21,884 nucleotides of DNA from JAHCHL01 sp964546835. GTDB taxonomy: Bacteria > Armatimonadota > Fimbriimonadia > Fimbriimonadales > ATM1. The position numbers and the translations under genes were made by a program. Each line of letters starts with the position of its first letter. The stretch's first letter is position 1. The notes beneath the pieces are model-generated. The model worked only from the letters and a program-made list of their open reading frames with translations. It ran no database searches and had not been told where the DNA came from. This document shows, in pieces, positions 7,647 through 15,535 of the stretch. The stretch covers positions 1-21,884 of the forward strand of contig CAZJKW010000024.1 of assembly GCA_964546835.1 (NCBI GenBank). Reading direction: 5' to 3'.

Positions 7647-10600
7647 TTACATCTTGCCACCGGACTTATTGGGCTGAAAGGCCTTGTCTTTGCTCGGCGG
7701 AACCTGCCGTTTTGGCCATTTTGGAGGGTCTTTTTTGATTTGTTCCTTCAATAGCTCAATCGCTTTATCCAGTTGTAAATCCCTGCCATTGACAAACGCA
7801 TTCGGGTCGTCCGTAACAAGAAAATCAGGCGTAAATCCTTCACCGTCCGGCAACCACTTTCCGTCTGGAGAAAAACTCCCTTGTTGAGGGCAAGAAACAA
7901 AACCGCCATCAAGCAATTGGAACCCGCCAACTGCGGCATATCCGCCCCAAGTTCTCATTCCAACGCTCGGCCCCAGATTCATTTGCCTCCATCCAGTCGA
8001 AAAATATTCGCCATCGCTCGAGGTGCCTTCGTTGCAGATTAAGACTAGTTTGCTCAAGAAACCCGTGCGATGATAAGGCATTGGTGCTGTATATCTTGCT
8101 TGATCGTATTCAAAAATAATTCTCCTAAATCGCTCTAAAATCATGCCGGAAATAATGCCGCCTGAGTTATCGCGAACATCAATCACAAAACCATCTTTGT
8201 CCAAATTAGCATAGAATTCCTTTGCGAACTCTTTCATTCCGGATTCGCCCATGTCGGGAATGTGAATGTACGCTAAATTGTCCCCGCCATTTTTCTTGAC
8301 ATATTCACGATTTGAAGTAACCCAGTCGAGATACCTTGACCCACCATCACTTCCCATTGCGCGAATCAAAATTTTTCTTGTTGTCTTTGGGCTTGAGTTA
8401 CTTGCAATTTCCAGTGAAACAATTTTTCCTCCCAATCCAACGAGTGATGCGTTTGGGTCCTCGCTCAGTTTCAATTTTCTCCCGTTAACTGCGATAAGAA
8501 AATCTCCGACTTTTACGTTGTTTCCGGGCGTAAGAAGAGGAGAACGCGCCTCCAAATCATAATCATCCCCTTTATAAATTTTTGTAAACTGATATAAACC
8601 TGCATCAGAGTTCCATTCCAAAAGTGCACCCAGATGACCCATTAAGGGCTGCTGAGGAGGTCGGCGTGTAATGGTTCCGCCGCCAACAAACTGATGAGAC
8701 ACATTCATCTCTGCAATCATTTCGGCAATCACTCGACTCAAATCTTGTCGCGTTCCAACCGCAGGCAAAAGTTTTTCGTACCGTTTTCCAATTGCATCCC
8801 AATCCATTCCATGGTGCATTGGGTCATAAAACGTGTCGCGTTGAATTCTCCATGCCTCATTCAACATTTGTTTCCATTCCATTTCCGGATTTATGGTCGC
8901 TATCCAGTCCGCTGTATCTACACTAATTGCACCGGGTCCAATTGGCGAACCTGCTTGTCCAACTTGAACACCTCGAGACGTTCGAATCGCAATCTTTTTT
9001 GAATCAGGCGTCAATACATATCCGCTCACGCCTTTTGCCAAACTGGATTCTTCTTTGTCTTCAAATGAAAACTTAAGAAGTTCTCCTTCATTTAAATAAA
9101 TGACGCCTCCCGATATTGCGCCAATGTTGCGATAATCGGAGCCGTCCAGCGGTAATTCAACCACGCGTTCCTTAATGTCACCGAAATCTATTGCAACCGT
9201 TTTGTCATTTTCGTCTTTGGTTACAGTTCCTTCGTCTTCTCCAATCGGCATTGGAGTTCCAACTTTGGATGTAAGGGGTAGCGCATAAATTTTCATCGTT
9301 TTACTGATATTGAGTTGGAAATCGAACCCATCCCATTCCGGTGAAATTGCCGTTGCGGCGATGTAATAAAAGTATTTCCCATCGGGGTCCCAAGCGGCTG
9401 AATCAACCCTTAAGACATCGGAAGTGACTTTTTCGGACTTGCCGGAAGAAATGTTGTATATCCACACACATGTAGAAAAATTGTTTCTACCGGATGCGTA
9501 AGCAATCCATTTACTATCCGGCGAAAATCCCATTCCAAAGATTCCCTGGTAGTAACCGTTTGCAATTTTTGATACTCTCCCTGTATTGACATCAACCCAA
9601 CTCAATGTTTCCGAGTTATCTTTAAACATGATTTTCGAACTATCTGGAGACCACATCAAATTCGAAATAAACAGTTTTGATTGGTTCGTCAATCTTCTCA
9701 GGTCGAACTCAGAATTCAGCGATAACAGCCAAATGTTTTCTTCGCCACCGCTATCAGAAATAAAAGCAACTGATTTTCCATCGGGCGACCAAATCGGTTG
9801 CTTAGCGCGTACACCACTTTCTGCAAATAGATTTTGAATGACTCCTTCGCCAACAGGCAACCTATACAGTTGTCCTCTAAACTCACTTACAATGGCTTTT
9901 CCATTTGGACTTAAATCAAATTCTCCAATTTGTCCTTTCGTTACGTATGGCCTTGCATGAATTTTGTCGCTCGTAATCGACATGGCAATTTTAAATTCTT
10001 TTTGAGTTGTCGGATCAAAAATGAATAAGTCCTGACCCCATTGATAAATGACACGATTGCCATCAGAGCTTGGAAAACGAACGTCATATTCTTCATGAGA
10101 TGTAATTCGTTTACTTTTATTAGCTAAAGTTTCGTATTGCCACAAATTTGCGCTTCCATCTTTTTCGGATACATAGTAAATGTTTGTGCCCACCCAAATT
10201 GGAAACTCTTCATATCCAATTTCTTTATTGATTCGCCTGAAACTGTTTTCTGACAAGTTTGCAATCCAGATTCCTTGTGCTTGCCCACCTTTGTATCGTT
10301 TCCATGAGTCGTTTTCTCTGGGAATTTTTGTGTATGCGAGTTTTTTGCCATCAGGCGAAAAAGATCCTCTTGATGCTTTTTCCATTGGCAACGGTTTCGG
10401 TAAACCTCCGTTTGCATTAACCAAAAACAGTCGCGTGTAAAAACCGGGTCCTAAACGTGAAGATCGGAAGAGAATAGATTTTCCGTCCGGGGTCCAATCA
10501 ACCATCTCCGCTCCAGTTGGGTCATACGTAATCCTCTTTGGCATACCACCAGAAACCGGCATTACGTAAACATCATTCCCACCATCATAAGAAGCAGTAA

Positions 10601-10838
10601 ATGCCAAGCGGCTACCGTCGGGAGAAAACTTGGGTGAAGATTCTTCGTTTTCATGCGAAGTCGCTCTATAGGCCTGATGCGTGTTTAAATCTCCAATCCA
10701 AATATCTCCTTCCGCAACAAAACAAATCTTGTTTTCGTGAATATCGGGCATTCTCACCATTCGAGGTGGGCTAATTTGCGCTGTTGCAAAAACGCAGATA
10801 CACGATATGAAGAAAACAGACGAGCACTTCAGATTCAT
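7647..10838 (-). CDS. tri: Exported Tricorn-type protease (S41 family, TolB-like beta-propeller, PDZ)
   Basis: 1063 residues, close to the 1071 of Thermoplasma Tricorn. ATG 10838 is preceded by AAAGGA. Residues 1-20 are a signal peptide (FFISCICVFATAQ), so this one acts outside the cytoplasm. Residues 30-610 hold repeated propeller blades with the SPDGK or FSPDS motif (71-75, 161-165, 351-355, 439-443 and others). A helical C1-type segment follows (650-720) with the Ser-His pair in NVSHQF (S714, H715), then a PDZ region (about 735-830) and the S41 core with the nucleophile loop NEGTSSDGE (S941-D942) and E1000 in DGEGFTPD. All expected catalytic positions are present. It degrades peptides or unfolded proteins. 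A putative attenuator precedes it. Confidence 0.93.
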   Translation of the reverse strand: MNLKCSSVFFISCICVFATAQISPPRMVRMPDIHENKICFVAEGDIWIGDLNTHQAYRATSHENEESSPKFSPDGSRLAFTASYDGGNDVYVMPVSGGMPKRITYDPTGAEMVDWTPDGKSILFRSSRLGPGFYTRLFLVNANGGLPKPLPMEKASRGSFSPDGKKLAYTKIPRENDSWKRYKGGQAQGIWIANLSENSFRRINKEIGYEEFPIWVGTNIYYVSEKDGSANLWQYETLANKSKRITSHEEYDVRFPSSDGNRVIYQWGQDLFIFDPTTQKEFKIAMSITSDKIHARPYVTKGQIGEFDLSPNGKAIVSEFRGQLYRLPVGEGVIQNLFAESGVRAKQPIWSPDGKSVAFISDSGGEENIWLLSLNSEFDLRRLTNQSKLFISNLMWSPDSSKIMFKDNSETLSWVDVNTGRVSKIANGYYQGIFGMGFSPDSKWIAYASGRNNFSTCVWIYNISSGKSEKVTSDVLRVDSAAWDPDGKYFYYIAATAISPEWDGFDFQLNISKTMKIYALPLTSKVGTPMPIGEDEGTVTKDENDKTVAIDFGDIKERVVELPLDGSDYRNIGAISGGVIYLNEGELLKFSFEDKEESSLAKGVSGYVLTPDSKKIAIRTSRGVQVGQAGSPIGPGAISVDTADWIATINPEMEWKQMLNEAWRIQRDTFYDPMHHGMDWDAIGKRYEKLLPAVGTRQDLSRVIAEMIAEMNVSHQFVGGGTITRRPPQQPLMGHLGALLEWNSDAGLYQFTKIYKGDDYDLEARSPLLTPGNNVKVGDFLIAVNGRKLKLSEDPNASLVGLGGKIVSLEIASNSSPKTTRKILIRAMGSDGGSRYLDWVTSNREYVKKNGGDNLAYIHIPDMGESGMKEFAKEFYANLDKDGFVIDVRDNSGGIISGMILERFRRIIFEYDQARYTAPMPYHRTGFLSKLVLICNEGTSSDGEYFSTGWRQMNLGPSVGMRTWGGYAAVGGFQLLDGGFVSCPQQGSFSPDGKWLPDGEGFTPDFLVTDDPNAFVNGRDLQLDKAIELLKEQIKKDPPKWPKRQVPPSKDKAFQPNKSGGKM

Positions 10839-10875
10839 TTCAATTCCTTTCCGTTCCTGCTCAGGTTACCCAAGC

Positions 10876-10920
10876 AAAAAAAGAGACCAGCCCCGGCCAG
10901 GTGCCACGGCCGAGACTGGT
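10876..10920 (-). terminator. Intrinsic terminator in the leader of the tricorn gene
   Basis: On the minus strand ACCAGTCTCGGCC (10920-10908) pairs with GGCCGGGGCTGGT (10898-10886) over 13 bp including two G-U pairs, with a 9-nt loop. CTC and seven Ts (10882-10876) follow directly. Stem and T tract meet the classical pattern. It lies about 210 bases past the queC/queE overlap end, 107 bases after the queE stop, and only about 38 bases before the tricorn ATG. No promoter is visible in those 38 bases, so the tricorn transcript probably has to pass it. Confidence 0.85.
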
Positions 10921-11027
10921 AAAGGTAGGCAACCACCCTCGGCATTGTTAAGCCAAGGGCTTCTAATGAGAATGCGCAATCAAGCCCTCCAAAACTACAC
11001 ACAATTTGGACTTTCTTAGATAACAAT
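10876..11027 (-). promoter_or_regulatory. Structured RNA leader, putative attenuator/riboswitch upstream of tricorn
   Basis: Read on the minus strand the leader can form: hairpin A, AGGGCTT (10988-10982) with AAGCCCT (10962-10956); hairpin B, CCCTTGGC (10959-10952) with GCCGAGGG (10943-10936), one G-U; a small hairpin C, GGTGG (10937-10933) with CTACC (10928-10924); and the terminator. A and B share bases 10956-10959 and exclude each other. The 3' arm of B (GCCGAG, 10943-10938) is complementary to CTCGGC (10914-10909) in the 5' arm of the terminator, giving an antiterminator option. This is attenuator logic. I could not match it to a known riboswitch class. An alternative is a 3' UTR of queE or a small RNA ending at the terminator. 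Confidence 0.5.
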
Positions 11028-11663
11028 TTAAGGAATGCCGAGAAATTTGTGGGTTTGCAAACTAAGTTTCCATTGGGGATTTTTCATACAGAACTCCATT
11101 GCCAATTTCGTATTGGATTCAACCAAAGGTCCATCCATCGGCTGGAGATAGAAATGTTCGAAATCAAGGTCCTCGAAATGCTCAGGTCGCGCCAAAGGTT
11201 GGGGGTACACCAACTTAAGTTCATTCCCCCTCGTTTGAACTAATTGAGACCCTGCTTTAGGGCTGACACAAATCCAGTCAATTCCATCGGGTGCGGCAAT
11301 TGTCCCGTTAGTCTCGACAGCAATTTCAAAGTCATTACGATGTAATTCATCAATCAACGCTTTGTCAAGTTGAAGCAACGGCTCTCCGCCCGTACAAACC
11401 ACAAACCGATTGCATTTTCCCAACCAAACGCTGGCTAACTTCTGGACTAAGGCTTCTGCACTTGAATACTTTCCCCCGTTGATTCCATCTGTGCCAACAA
11501 AGTCCGTATCACAAAAATTGCAGATCGCTCTCTCTCGGTCTGATTCAATTCCTGACCATAAGTTGCATCCTGAAAATCTCAAAAAAACCGATGGCCTTCC
11601 TGTGTTTGCACCTTCTCCTTGAAGTGTATAAAAAATTTCTTTGACAGAATAAACCTTGCTCAT
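11028..11663 (-). CDS. queE: 7-carboxy-7-deazaguanine synthase, radical SAM
   Basis: 211 residues from ATG 11663, which overlaps the queC stop (ATGA, 11663-11660). A longer opening into queC is possible but would duplicate queC coding sequence and the family starts at this Met. Landmarks: FYTLQGEGANTGRPSVFLR (11-29); the [4Fe-4S] cysteines C33, C48 and C51, spaced CX14CX2C, the variant spacing known for QueE instead of CX3CX2C; and TGGEP (91-95) for SAM binding. It converts 6-carboxy-tetrahydropterin to 7-carboxy-7-deazaguanine, the step before QueC in queuosine or archaeosine-type base synthesis. QueD and QueF are not in this window. Confidence 0.95.
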   Translation of the reverse strand: MSKVYSVKEIFYTLQGEGANTGRPSVFLRFSGCNLWSGIESDRERAICNFCDTDFVGTDGINGGKYSSAEALVQKLASVWLGKCNRFVVCTGGEPLLQLDKALIDELHRNDFEIAVETNGTIAAPDGIDWICVSPKAGSQLVQTRGNELKLVYPQPLARPEHFEDLDFEHFYLQPMDGPLVESNTKLAMEFCMKNPQWKLSLQTHKFLGIP

Positions 11664-12358
11664 GAATAAACATCGCTTCGGTATGGGATTGTATCGCTCA
11701 CATTTGCGTATCGAAATCCATTTAATCTCAGTTGGCAAGCATCACATTCGCCACAAGATACTCCGTTAACCGGGTCATAACAACTGATTGTCATTGAATA
11801 ATCAACTCCTAAAAGAATTCCTTTTTGTATAATCTCCGATTTAGTCATTTGAATTAATGGTGTGTGAATATGGATCTCAATTTCACCTAAAACGCTCTTT
11901 TTGACTGCAAAGTTGGCCATTTTCTGAAATGCTTCAATATATTCGGGTCTACAATCAGGGTAACCGCTATAATCCAAAGCATTAACTCCAATAAATATAT
12001 CACCCGTACCCAAAACTTCTGCTAGTCCTAAAGCATAGGAAAGAAAAATCGTGTTTCTTGCCGGCACATAAGTTATGGGAATTTCATTTTCGACATATCC
12101 CAAGTTCCGGTTTTTTGGAACATCAATGTTTTCTGTCAGAGCAGAACCACCAAAACTTCCCAGTTCAATCGAAATGATACGATGGGATGCGACATTGAAG
12201 TGTTCTGACAATCGCTTAGCACATGCGATTTCGACTGAGTGTCTTTGCCCATATTCAAAAGACAATGCGTGAATTTCAAATCCGTCGTTTTTTGCAATGG
12301 CAAGGCAAGTTGCAGAATCCAAACCACCACTTAACAACAAAACGCAAGACTTTGACAC
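11660..12358 (-). CDS. queC: 7-cyano-7-deazaguanine synthase
   Basis: 232 residues, GTG start one base after the pepP stop. The N-type ATP pyrophosphatase PP-loop is LLLSGGLDSAT (7-17), followed by SFEYGQRH, a QueC hallmark. The structural zinc site is C193, C202, C205 and C208 (CX8CX2CX2C) near the C-terminus. YVPARNTIFLSYALGLAE and GVNALDYSGYPDCRPE also match the family. It makes preQ0 from 7-carboxy-7-deazaguanine with ATP and ammonia in the cytoplasm. Coupling to queE by a four-base overlap fits consecutive pathway steps. Confidence 0.97.
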   Translation of the reverse strand: MSKSCVLLLSGGLDSATCLAIAKNDGFEIHALSFEYGQRHSVEIACAKRLSEHFNVASHRIISIELGSFGGSALTENIDVPKNRNLGYVENEIPITYVPARNTIFLSYALGLAEVLGTGDIFIGVNALDYSGYPDCRPEYIEAFQKMANFAVKKSVLGEIEIHIHTPLIQMTKSEIIQKGILLGVDYSMTISCYDPVNGVSCGECDACQLRLNGFRYANVSDTIPYRSDVYS

Positions 12359-12359
12359 G

Positions 12360-13424
12360 TCAAAAAACCAACAACTGTTTTGGCGATTCAGTTAAAATTT
12401 CAATGCCATCTTTGGTAACGGCTACGTCATCTTCAATTCTAACTCCACCAATTCCGGGAACATATGCACCGGGCTCAACGGTCCAAATTTGACCTTCTTC
12501 CAAAATTTGTTTTGACGAAGGGCTTAGAGAGCCAAAATCATGGACTGCTTTGCCTAATCCATGGCCCAATCCATGACCGAAAAATTTCGCCAAATCATAT
12601 TTTTCAAGGACCTCTCTTGATTTTGCGTCAACGTCTTTGCAAGCAACTCCTGGCTTCATTGATTCAAGTGCAGCCAGTTGGCATTCTAAGACTGCATTGT
12701 AAATCCTTCGATGCTCTTCATCCGCTTCTCCAATCACCACGGTACGCGTCAGATCGCTGTTCCACCCATCAATATTCGCTCCAAAATCAAGCGTCAAAAA
12801 ATCTCCGTTTTCTAATTTCTTTTCGCTAGGAGTTCCATGTGGCCGTGCGCTTCGCTCGCCACTTACGGCAATGACGTCAAAAGCCAGTTTTGCTCCATTT
12901 CTGCGGATGAAAAACTCTATTTCCAGCGCAATATCATATTCCGTTACACCAATTTGAAATAATCTCTGCACATGCTCAAATGTTTTATCAGCCAATTTGC
13001 ATGCATCTTTGATTTTGTTGATTTCATTCGCCGATTTGATCATTCTAAGCGAATCAACCAAGTCGGATTCAGGCATCAACTGAGCACTGATTTTGCTCTT
13101 CCATTGGTCAAAAGTTGCAAAACTAACATGCTCGGATTCAAACGCAATTGCTTCAATATCTAATTTAGAAAGATTTTCCGACAACACTTCTGTAACCGTT
13201 TGTGGAGATTGATAGATAACTACTTCCATATCATTAACTTGTTCGTATGATTGTTCGCGATACCTTGAATCGCTGACAAAAATCGCTCTATCAAAAGTAA
13301 CGATAATGAATGCGTTGCTTCCGGTAAATCCGGACAACCATTGTGCGTTTCCAATGTTTGAAATCAATACAGCGGAAAGGTTTCTTTCCTTCATTCTTTG
13401 ACGAAGTTTTTGCAGTCCGTTCAA
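12360..13424 (-). CDS. pepP: M24B aminopeptidase, Xaa-Pro type
   Basis: 354 residues from a TTG at 13424-13422. I chose it because TTG overlaps the aroQ stop as TTGA, GGAG lies eight bases upstream, and the creatinase-type N-domain then begins at the usual place (LQKLRQRMKERNLSAVLI). The longer in-frame version would overlap aroQ by 28 codons. The pita-bread metallopeptidase ligands are all there: D213 and D224 (DFGANIDGWNSD), H288 (GHGLGHGLG), E317 (TVEPGAYV) and E331 (RIEDDV). It removes N-terminal residues ahead of proline using two metal ions. The gene symbol is by family likeness; a prolidase (pepQ) is a possible alternative. Confidence 0.92.
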   Translation of the reverse strand: MNGLQKLRQRMKERNLSAVLISNIGNAQWLSGFTGSNAFIIVTFDRAIFVSDSRYREQSYEQVNDMEVVIYQSPQTVTEVLSENLSKLDIEAIAFESEHVSFATFDQWKSKISAQLMPESDLVDSLRMIKSANEINKIKDACKLADKTFEHVQRLFQIGVTEYDIALEIEFFIRRNGAKLAFDVIAVSGERSARPHGTPSEKKLENGDFLTLDFGANIDGWNSDLTRTVVIGEADEEHRRIYNAVLECQLAALESMKPGVACKDVDAKSREVLEKYDLAKFFGHGLGHGLGKAVHDFGSLSPSSKQILEEGQIWTVEPGAYVPGIGGVRIEDDVAVTKDGIEILTESPKQLLVF

Positions 13425-13873
13425 AGTACCGACTCCATCATATCTACACAAGCTTCTATGCCCAGCACATAACTCATAGCTCCAAAACCGGTAATCACAC
13501 CAACGCATACGGGGGAAATCACCGAATGTTTTCTAAACTCTTCTCTTGCATAAACGTTACTAACATGGACTTCGACAACCGGAACCCTCATGGCGGCAAT
13601 TGCATCCCGTAATGCAATTGAATAATGCCCTAAGCCGCCCGGATTAATAATGATTGAATTTGCCCAAGTTCGATGCTCATGCAACGTGTCAATCAATTGA
13701 CCTTCATGATTGGATTGAAAAATTCGAACATCAACTGCTAATTCTTTGCATTTGTTTGAAATCAATTGGTCAACATCCGCCAATGTCTTTTTCCCATAAA
13801 CATCTGGCTCACGATAACCCAAAAGGTTCAAATTTGGTCCATGCAATATCAAAATATGTTTCGCTTCAGCCAT
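13421..13873 (-). CDS. aroQ: 3-dehydroquinate dehydratase, type II
   Basis: 150 residues, ATG 13873 with GGAGG six bases upstream; it starts eight bases inside the upstream zinc-protein gene. Type II features: HGPNLNLLGYREPDVYG (11-27) with catalytic Y26 and R21, FQSNHEGQLID (52-62), the NPGG loop (77-80) and the general acid H103 in EVHVSN. Total length matches the dodecameric family. It turns 3-dehydroquinate into 3-dehydroshikimate in aromatic amino acid synthesis. The loop reads NPGGLGHYS where most members have NPGAYTHTS, a conservative but visible change. Its stop overlaps the pepP TTG. Confidence 0.96.
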   Translation of the reverse strand: MAEAKHILILHGPNLNLLGYREPDVYGKKTLADVDQLISNKCKELAVDVRIFQSNHEGQLIDTLHEHRTWANSIIINPGGLGHYSIALRDAIAAMRVPVVEVHVSNVYAREEFRKHSVISPVCVGVITGFGAMSYVLGIEACVDMMESVL

Positions 13874-14066
13874 CGCTTCCCTCCATCTCTTTTTTTCGTT
13901 CTTCAGGATTCACTGCAAACTCGGGCAACAGATTCGGAATCCCGTTTTCAATTCGATATCCAAATTGACACTTAGTGCATACTAACCAATCGGATTCCAG
14001 TTTCAAAGGTGGCCTTGTTTCACACTTAGGGCACGCCAATATTTTTAGAATCCGTTCGTCAATCAA
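13866..14066 (-). CDS. Trm112-like (UPF0434/YcaR-type) zinc-binding protein
   Basis: 66 residues; start TTG 14066-14064 overlaps the upstream glycosyltransferase stop as TTGA, with GAGG seven bases before it. Two cysteine pairs, C12-P-K-C15 and C30-T-K-C33, form a zinc ribbon, followed by YRIENGIPNLLPE, which matches the Trm112p-like family end. Bacterial members are small proteins of unclear role; the eukaryotic one is an activator of methyltransferases. The C-terminal 15 residues are charged and overlap aroQ. Probably translated by coupling with the genes on each side. Confidence 0.88.
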   Translation of the reverse strand: MIDERILKILACPKCETRPPLKLESDWLVCTKCQFGYRIENGIPNLLPEFAVNPEERKKEMEGSDG

Positions 14067-15130
14067 CCCGCAACCTCTCGATAAACGTCAAGGGTAAGTT
14101 CTGCTGTCCGTCTCCAACTGAATTCCTTTGAACGCCTCTGCCCCATTTCTGATAATGATTTTAGATTATCCGCGTCTCCAAGCAAACTCTCAATTTGGTT
14201 CGCCCAATCCTTTGGTTCAAAACTGTCAACTTTCACGCCCGAGTTTCCAACGACTTCCGGCAATGCCCCACCCGACGAGGCAATGACGGGAGTTCCGCAA
14301 GCCATTGCTTCCAAAACAGGTAGTCCGAATCCTTCATGCAAACTTGGCATCAAGAACAAATCCGCTCCTGAATAGAGTGACGCCAACTCCCCCGGTTCGA
14401 CGTAACCAATGAGTTTCGTTCGCTTACCGGGACTGTTTTCTCCCCATCCATACTTTCCCGCAATCACCAATTGGTGAGGAAACCGACTTGCCAGGAGTTC
14501 ACACGCCCCTATCGCAAGGTTAAGGTTTTTTCGGGGCCATTGAGTACCCACTGCAAGCAAGTAGGGTCCGCTAATCCCATACTTCGACAGAACCTTTGAT
14601 GAATCCACAGGGGCAAACCTATCGCTTGCTGCCAATGGAGTTACGGCAACCTTGTCTCCCGGCACTTTTAGGTACTTGACGATTTCGGATTTGCTGGTTT
14701 CGCTTACAGTAATCACCTTCTTTGCTCTTTTTGCAGATGCCGGAACCGAACGCCGTAACAAAATTCGGTCCTTGGGCTTAAACCACCCCGGTTCAACAAA
14801 GAAACTCACGTCATGGATGGTGGTTACACCCCCTACGGCTAATGGGCTCAGCGAGTATTGGGTATGGAAAACAGATGCCCCTTGCTGTTTGGCATACTGC
14901 GGCATAGCAACCAAACTTTGCCACCTCCTCTTCGAATGTAATCGAACCCAAGTGAACCTGTCCCCTAATGCTGGAACTTTTTGACTCGGTTCGTTGTTAC
15001 TAAGGAGTAAGAAGCGAAATTCGTTAGGCGTGTCGCTGAGTGCCTGAACCAATTCTGTCCAGTAAGTGGAGTCGCCGGTGTTGGTTCCAGCCACCAAAGT
15101 AGCGTCTATGGCGACTAGTTTCTCCGGCAT
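14063..15130 (-). CDS. GT4-family glycosyltransferase (mannosyltransferase-like)
   Basis: 355 residues, ATG 15130 with AGGAAG ahead. GT-B fold landmarks: TTIHDVSFF (103-111), the hinge-side VSETSKSEI (142-150), VGTQWPRKNL (194-203), GYVEPGELASLYSGADLFLMPS (242-263) and the EX7E pair E266/E274 in HEGFGLPVLEAMACGTPV. It is most like mannosyl- or rhamnosyltransferase-type GT4 enzymes of cell-surface polysaccharide synthesis, but donor and acceptor cannot be read. It shares the fold with the plus-strand enzyme at 2552-3571 but is clearly a separate lineage within the family. It is the first gene of a six-gene operon down to queE and diverges from the membrane protein gene at 15177. Confidence 0.93.
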   Translation of the reverse strand: MPEKLVAIDATLVAGTNTGDSTYWTELVQALSDTPNEFRFLLLSNNEPSQKVPALGDRFTWVRLHSKRRWQSLVAMPQYAKQQGASVFHTQYSLSPLAVGGVTTIHDVSFFVEPGWFKPKDRILLRRSVPASAKRAKKVITVSETSKSEIVKYLKVPGDKVAVTPLAASDRFAPVDSSKVLSKYGISGPYLLAVGTQWPRKNLNLAIGACELLASRFPHQLVIAGKYGWGENSPGKRTKLIGYVEPGELASLYSGADLFLMPSLHEGFGLPVLEAMACGTPVIASSGGALPEVVGNSGVKVDSFEPKDWANQIESLLGDADNLKSLSEMGQRRSKEFSWRRTAELTLDVYREVAG

Positions 15131-15176
15131 AACTTCTTCCTGCTATCCTATTATCCGAGATTCTTGGAGCAAAACG
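15131..15176. promoter_or_regulatory. Divergent promoter region
   Basis: Only 46 bases separate two divergent starts. TATTAT (15149-15154) on the plus strand and GATAAT (15155-15150) on the minus strand are overlapping -10-like hexamers at a workable distance from both starts. No good -35 is visible for either, so the assignment is tentative. The plus-strand ribosome site GGAG is at 15166-15169 and the minus-strand one AGGAAG lies just before 15130. Confidence 0.35.
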
Positions 15177-15515
15177 GTGAAAAAGAGTAATCCATTTCTA
15201 ATCGGTACATTCTTGGTCGTTCTAATCTGCACATTGATTTACATGCAGTCCCAATCGGGAGCACCGGCCATGCCCGACTCGCACGAGGGTCACGGTCACG
15301 AAGAAGGCGAAGAAGAAAAAACGGGAATCGTTCAACCGGGACCAAGCACGACGGCAGCAACTCAAGTTCCAAGCATTGACGAAATGAAATCTCGACTCAA
15401 GTCGAATGTCCCAAAGGCAGCCCCAGAACAAACCGTACAACCCGACAATTCAGGGACAGACCCAAATTCTTCGGTGATTCCTCGCGGCCGATGGTGGGAA
15501 ACACAGAAAAAGTAG
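15177..15515 (+). CDS. Small single-pass membrane protein with His/Glu-rich segment, unknown function
   Basis: 112 residues from GTG 15177, supported by GGAG at 15166-15169 seven bases upstream; a longer opening from 15066 would run into the divergent gene on the other strand. Layout: short basic start (KKSNP), one hydrophobic helix (about 7-24, FLIGTFLVVLICTLIYM), then an extra-membrane part with an acidic histidine-rich run (DSHEGHGHEEGEEE) that could bind metal, a Pro/Ser/Thr-rich linker, and a C-terminal RGRWWETQKK. I recognise no family. It lies 71 bases upstream of ftsK, but a promoter candidate between them suggests ftsK can be expressed on its own. Confidence 0.75.
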   Translation: MKKSNPFLIGTFLVVLICTLIYMQSQSGAPAMPDSHEGHGHEEGEEEKTGIVQPGPSTTAATQVPSIDEMKSRLKSNVPKAAPEQTVQPDNSGTDPNSSVIPRGRWWETQKK

Positions 15516-15535
15516 ATTCAACCTCTGTTCGACTT

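Noticed and set aside
8694..9002. Roughly 100-residue open frames opposite the tricorn gene
   Set aside because: They lie wholly antisense to a strongly supported gene, lack ribosome sites and show no protein-like motifs.
10835..11026. 63-residue open frame on the minus strand across the queE-tricorn spacer
   Set aside because: It runs through the terminator and hairpins, has no ribosome site and no recognisable sequence; the structured-RNA reading explains the bases better.
10876..11027. 6S RNA, SRP RNA or a known riboswitch (cobalamin, TPP, preQ1, ZTP, GEMM)
   Set aside because: No terminal closing stem for 6S, no GGAAGCAGCC-type SRP loop, and none of the core motifs I know for those riboswitches. 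preQ1 would also be expected upstream, not downstream, of que genes.
11664..11738. Longer queE start inside queC
   Set aside because: The extra 25 residues are unlike the family, while ATG 11663 overlaps the queC stop as ATGA and matches the QueE N-terminus.
13425..13508. Longer pepP start 28 codons inside aroQ
   Set aside because: The extra residues are Cys/Arg/Tyr-rich and unlike the family; TTG 13424 has a ribosome site and a coupling overlap.
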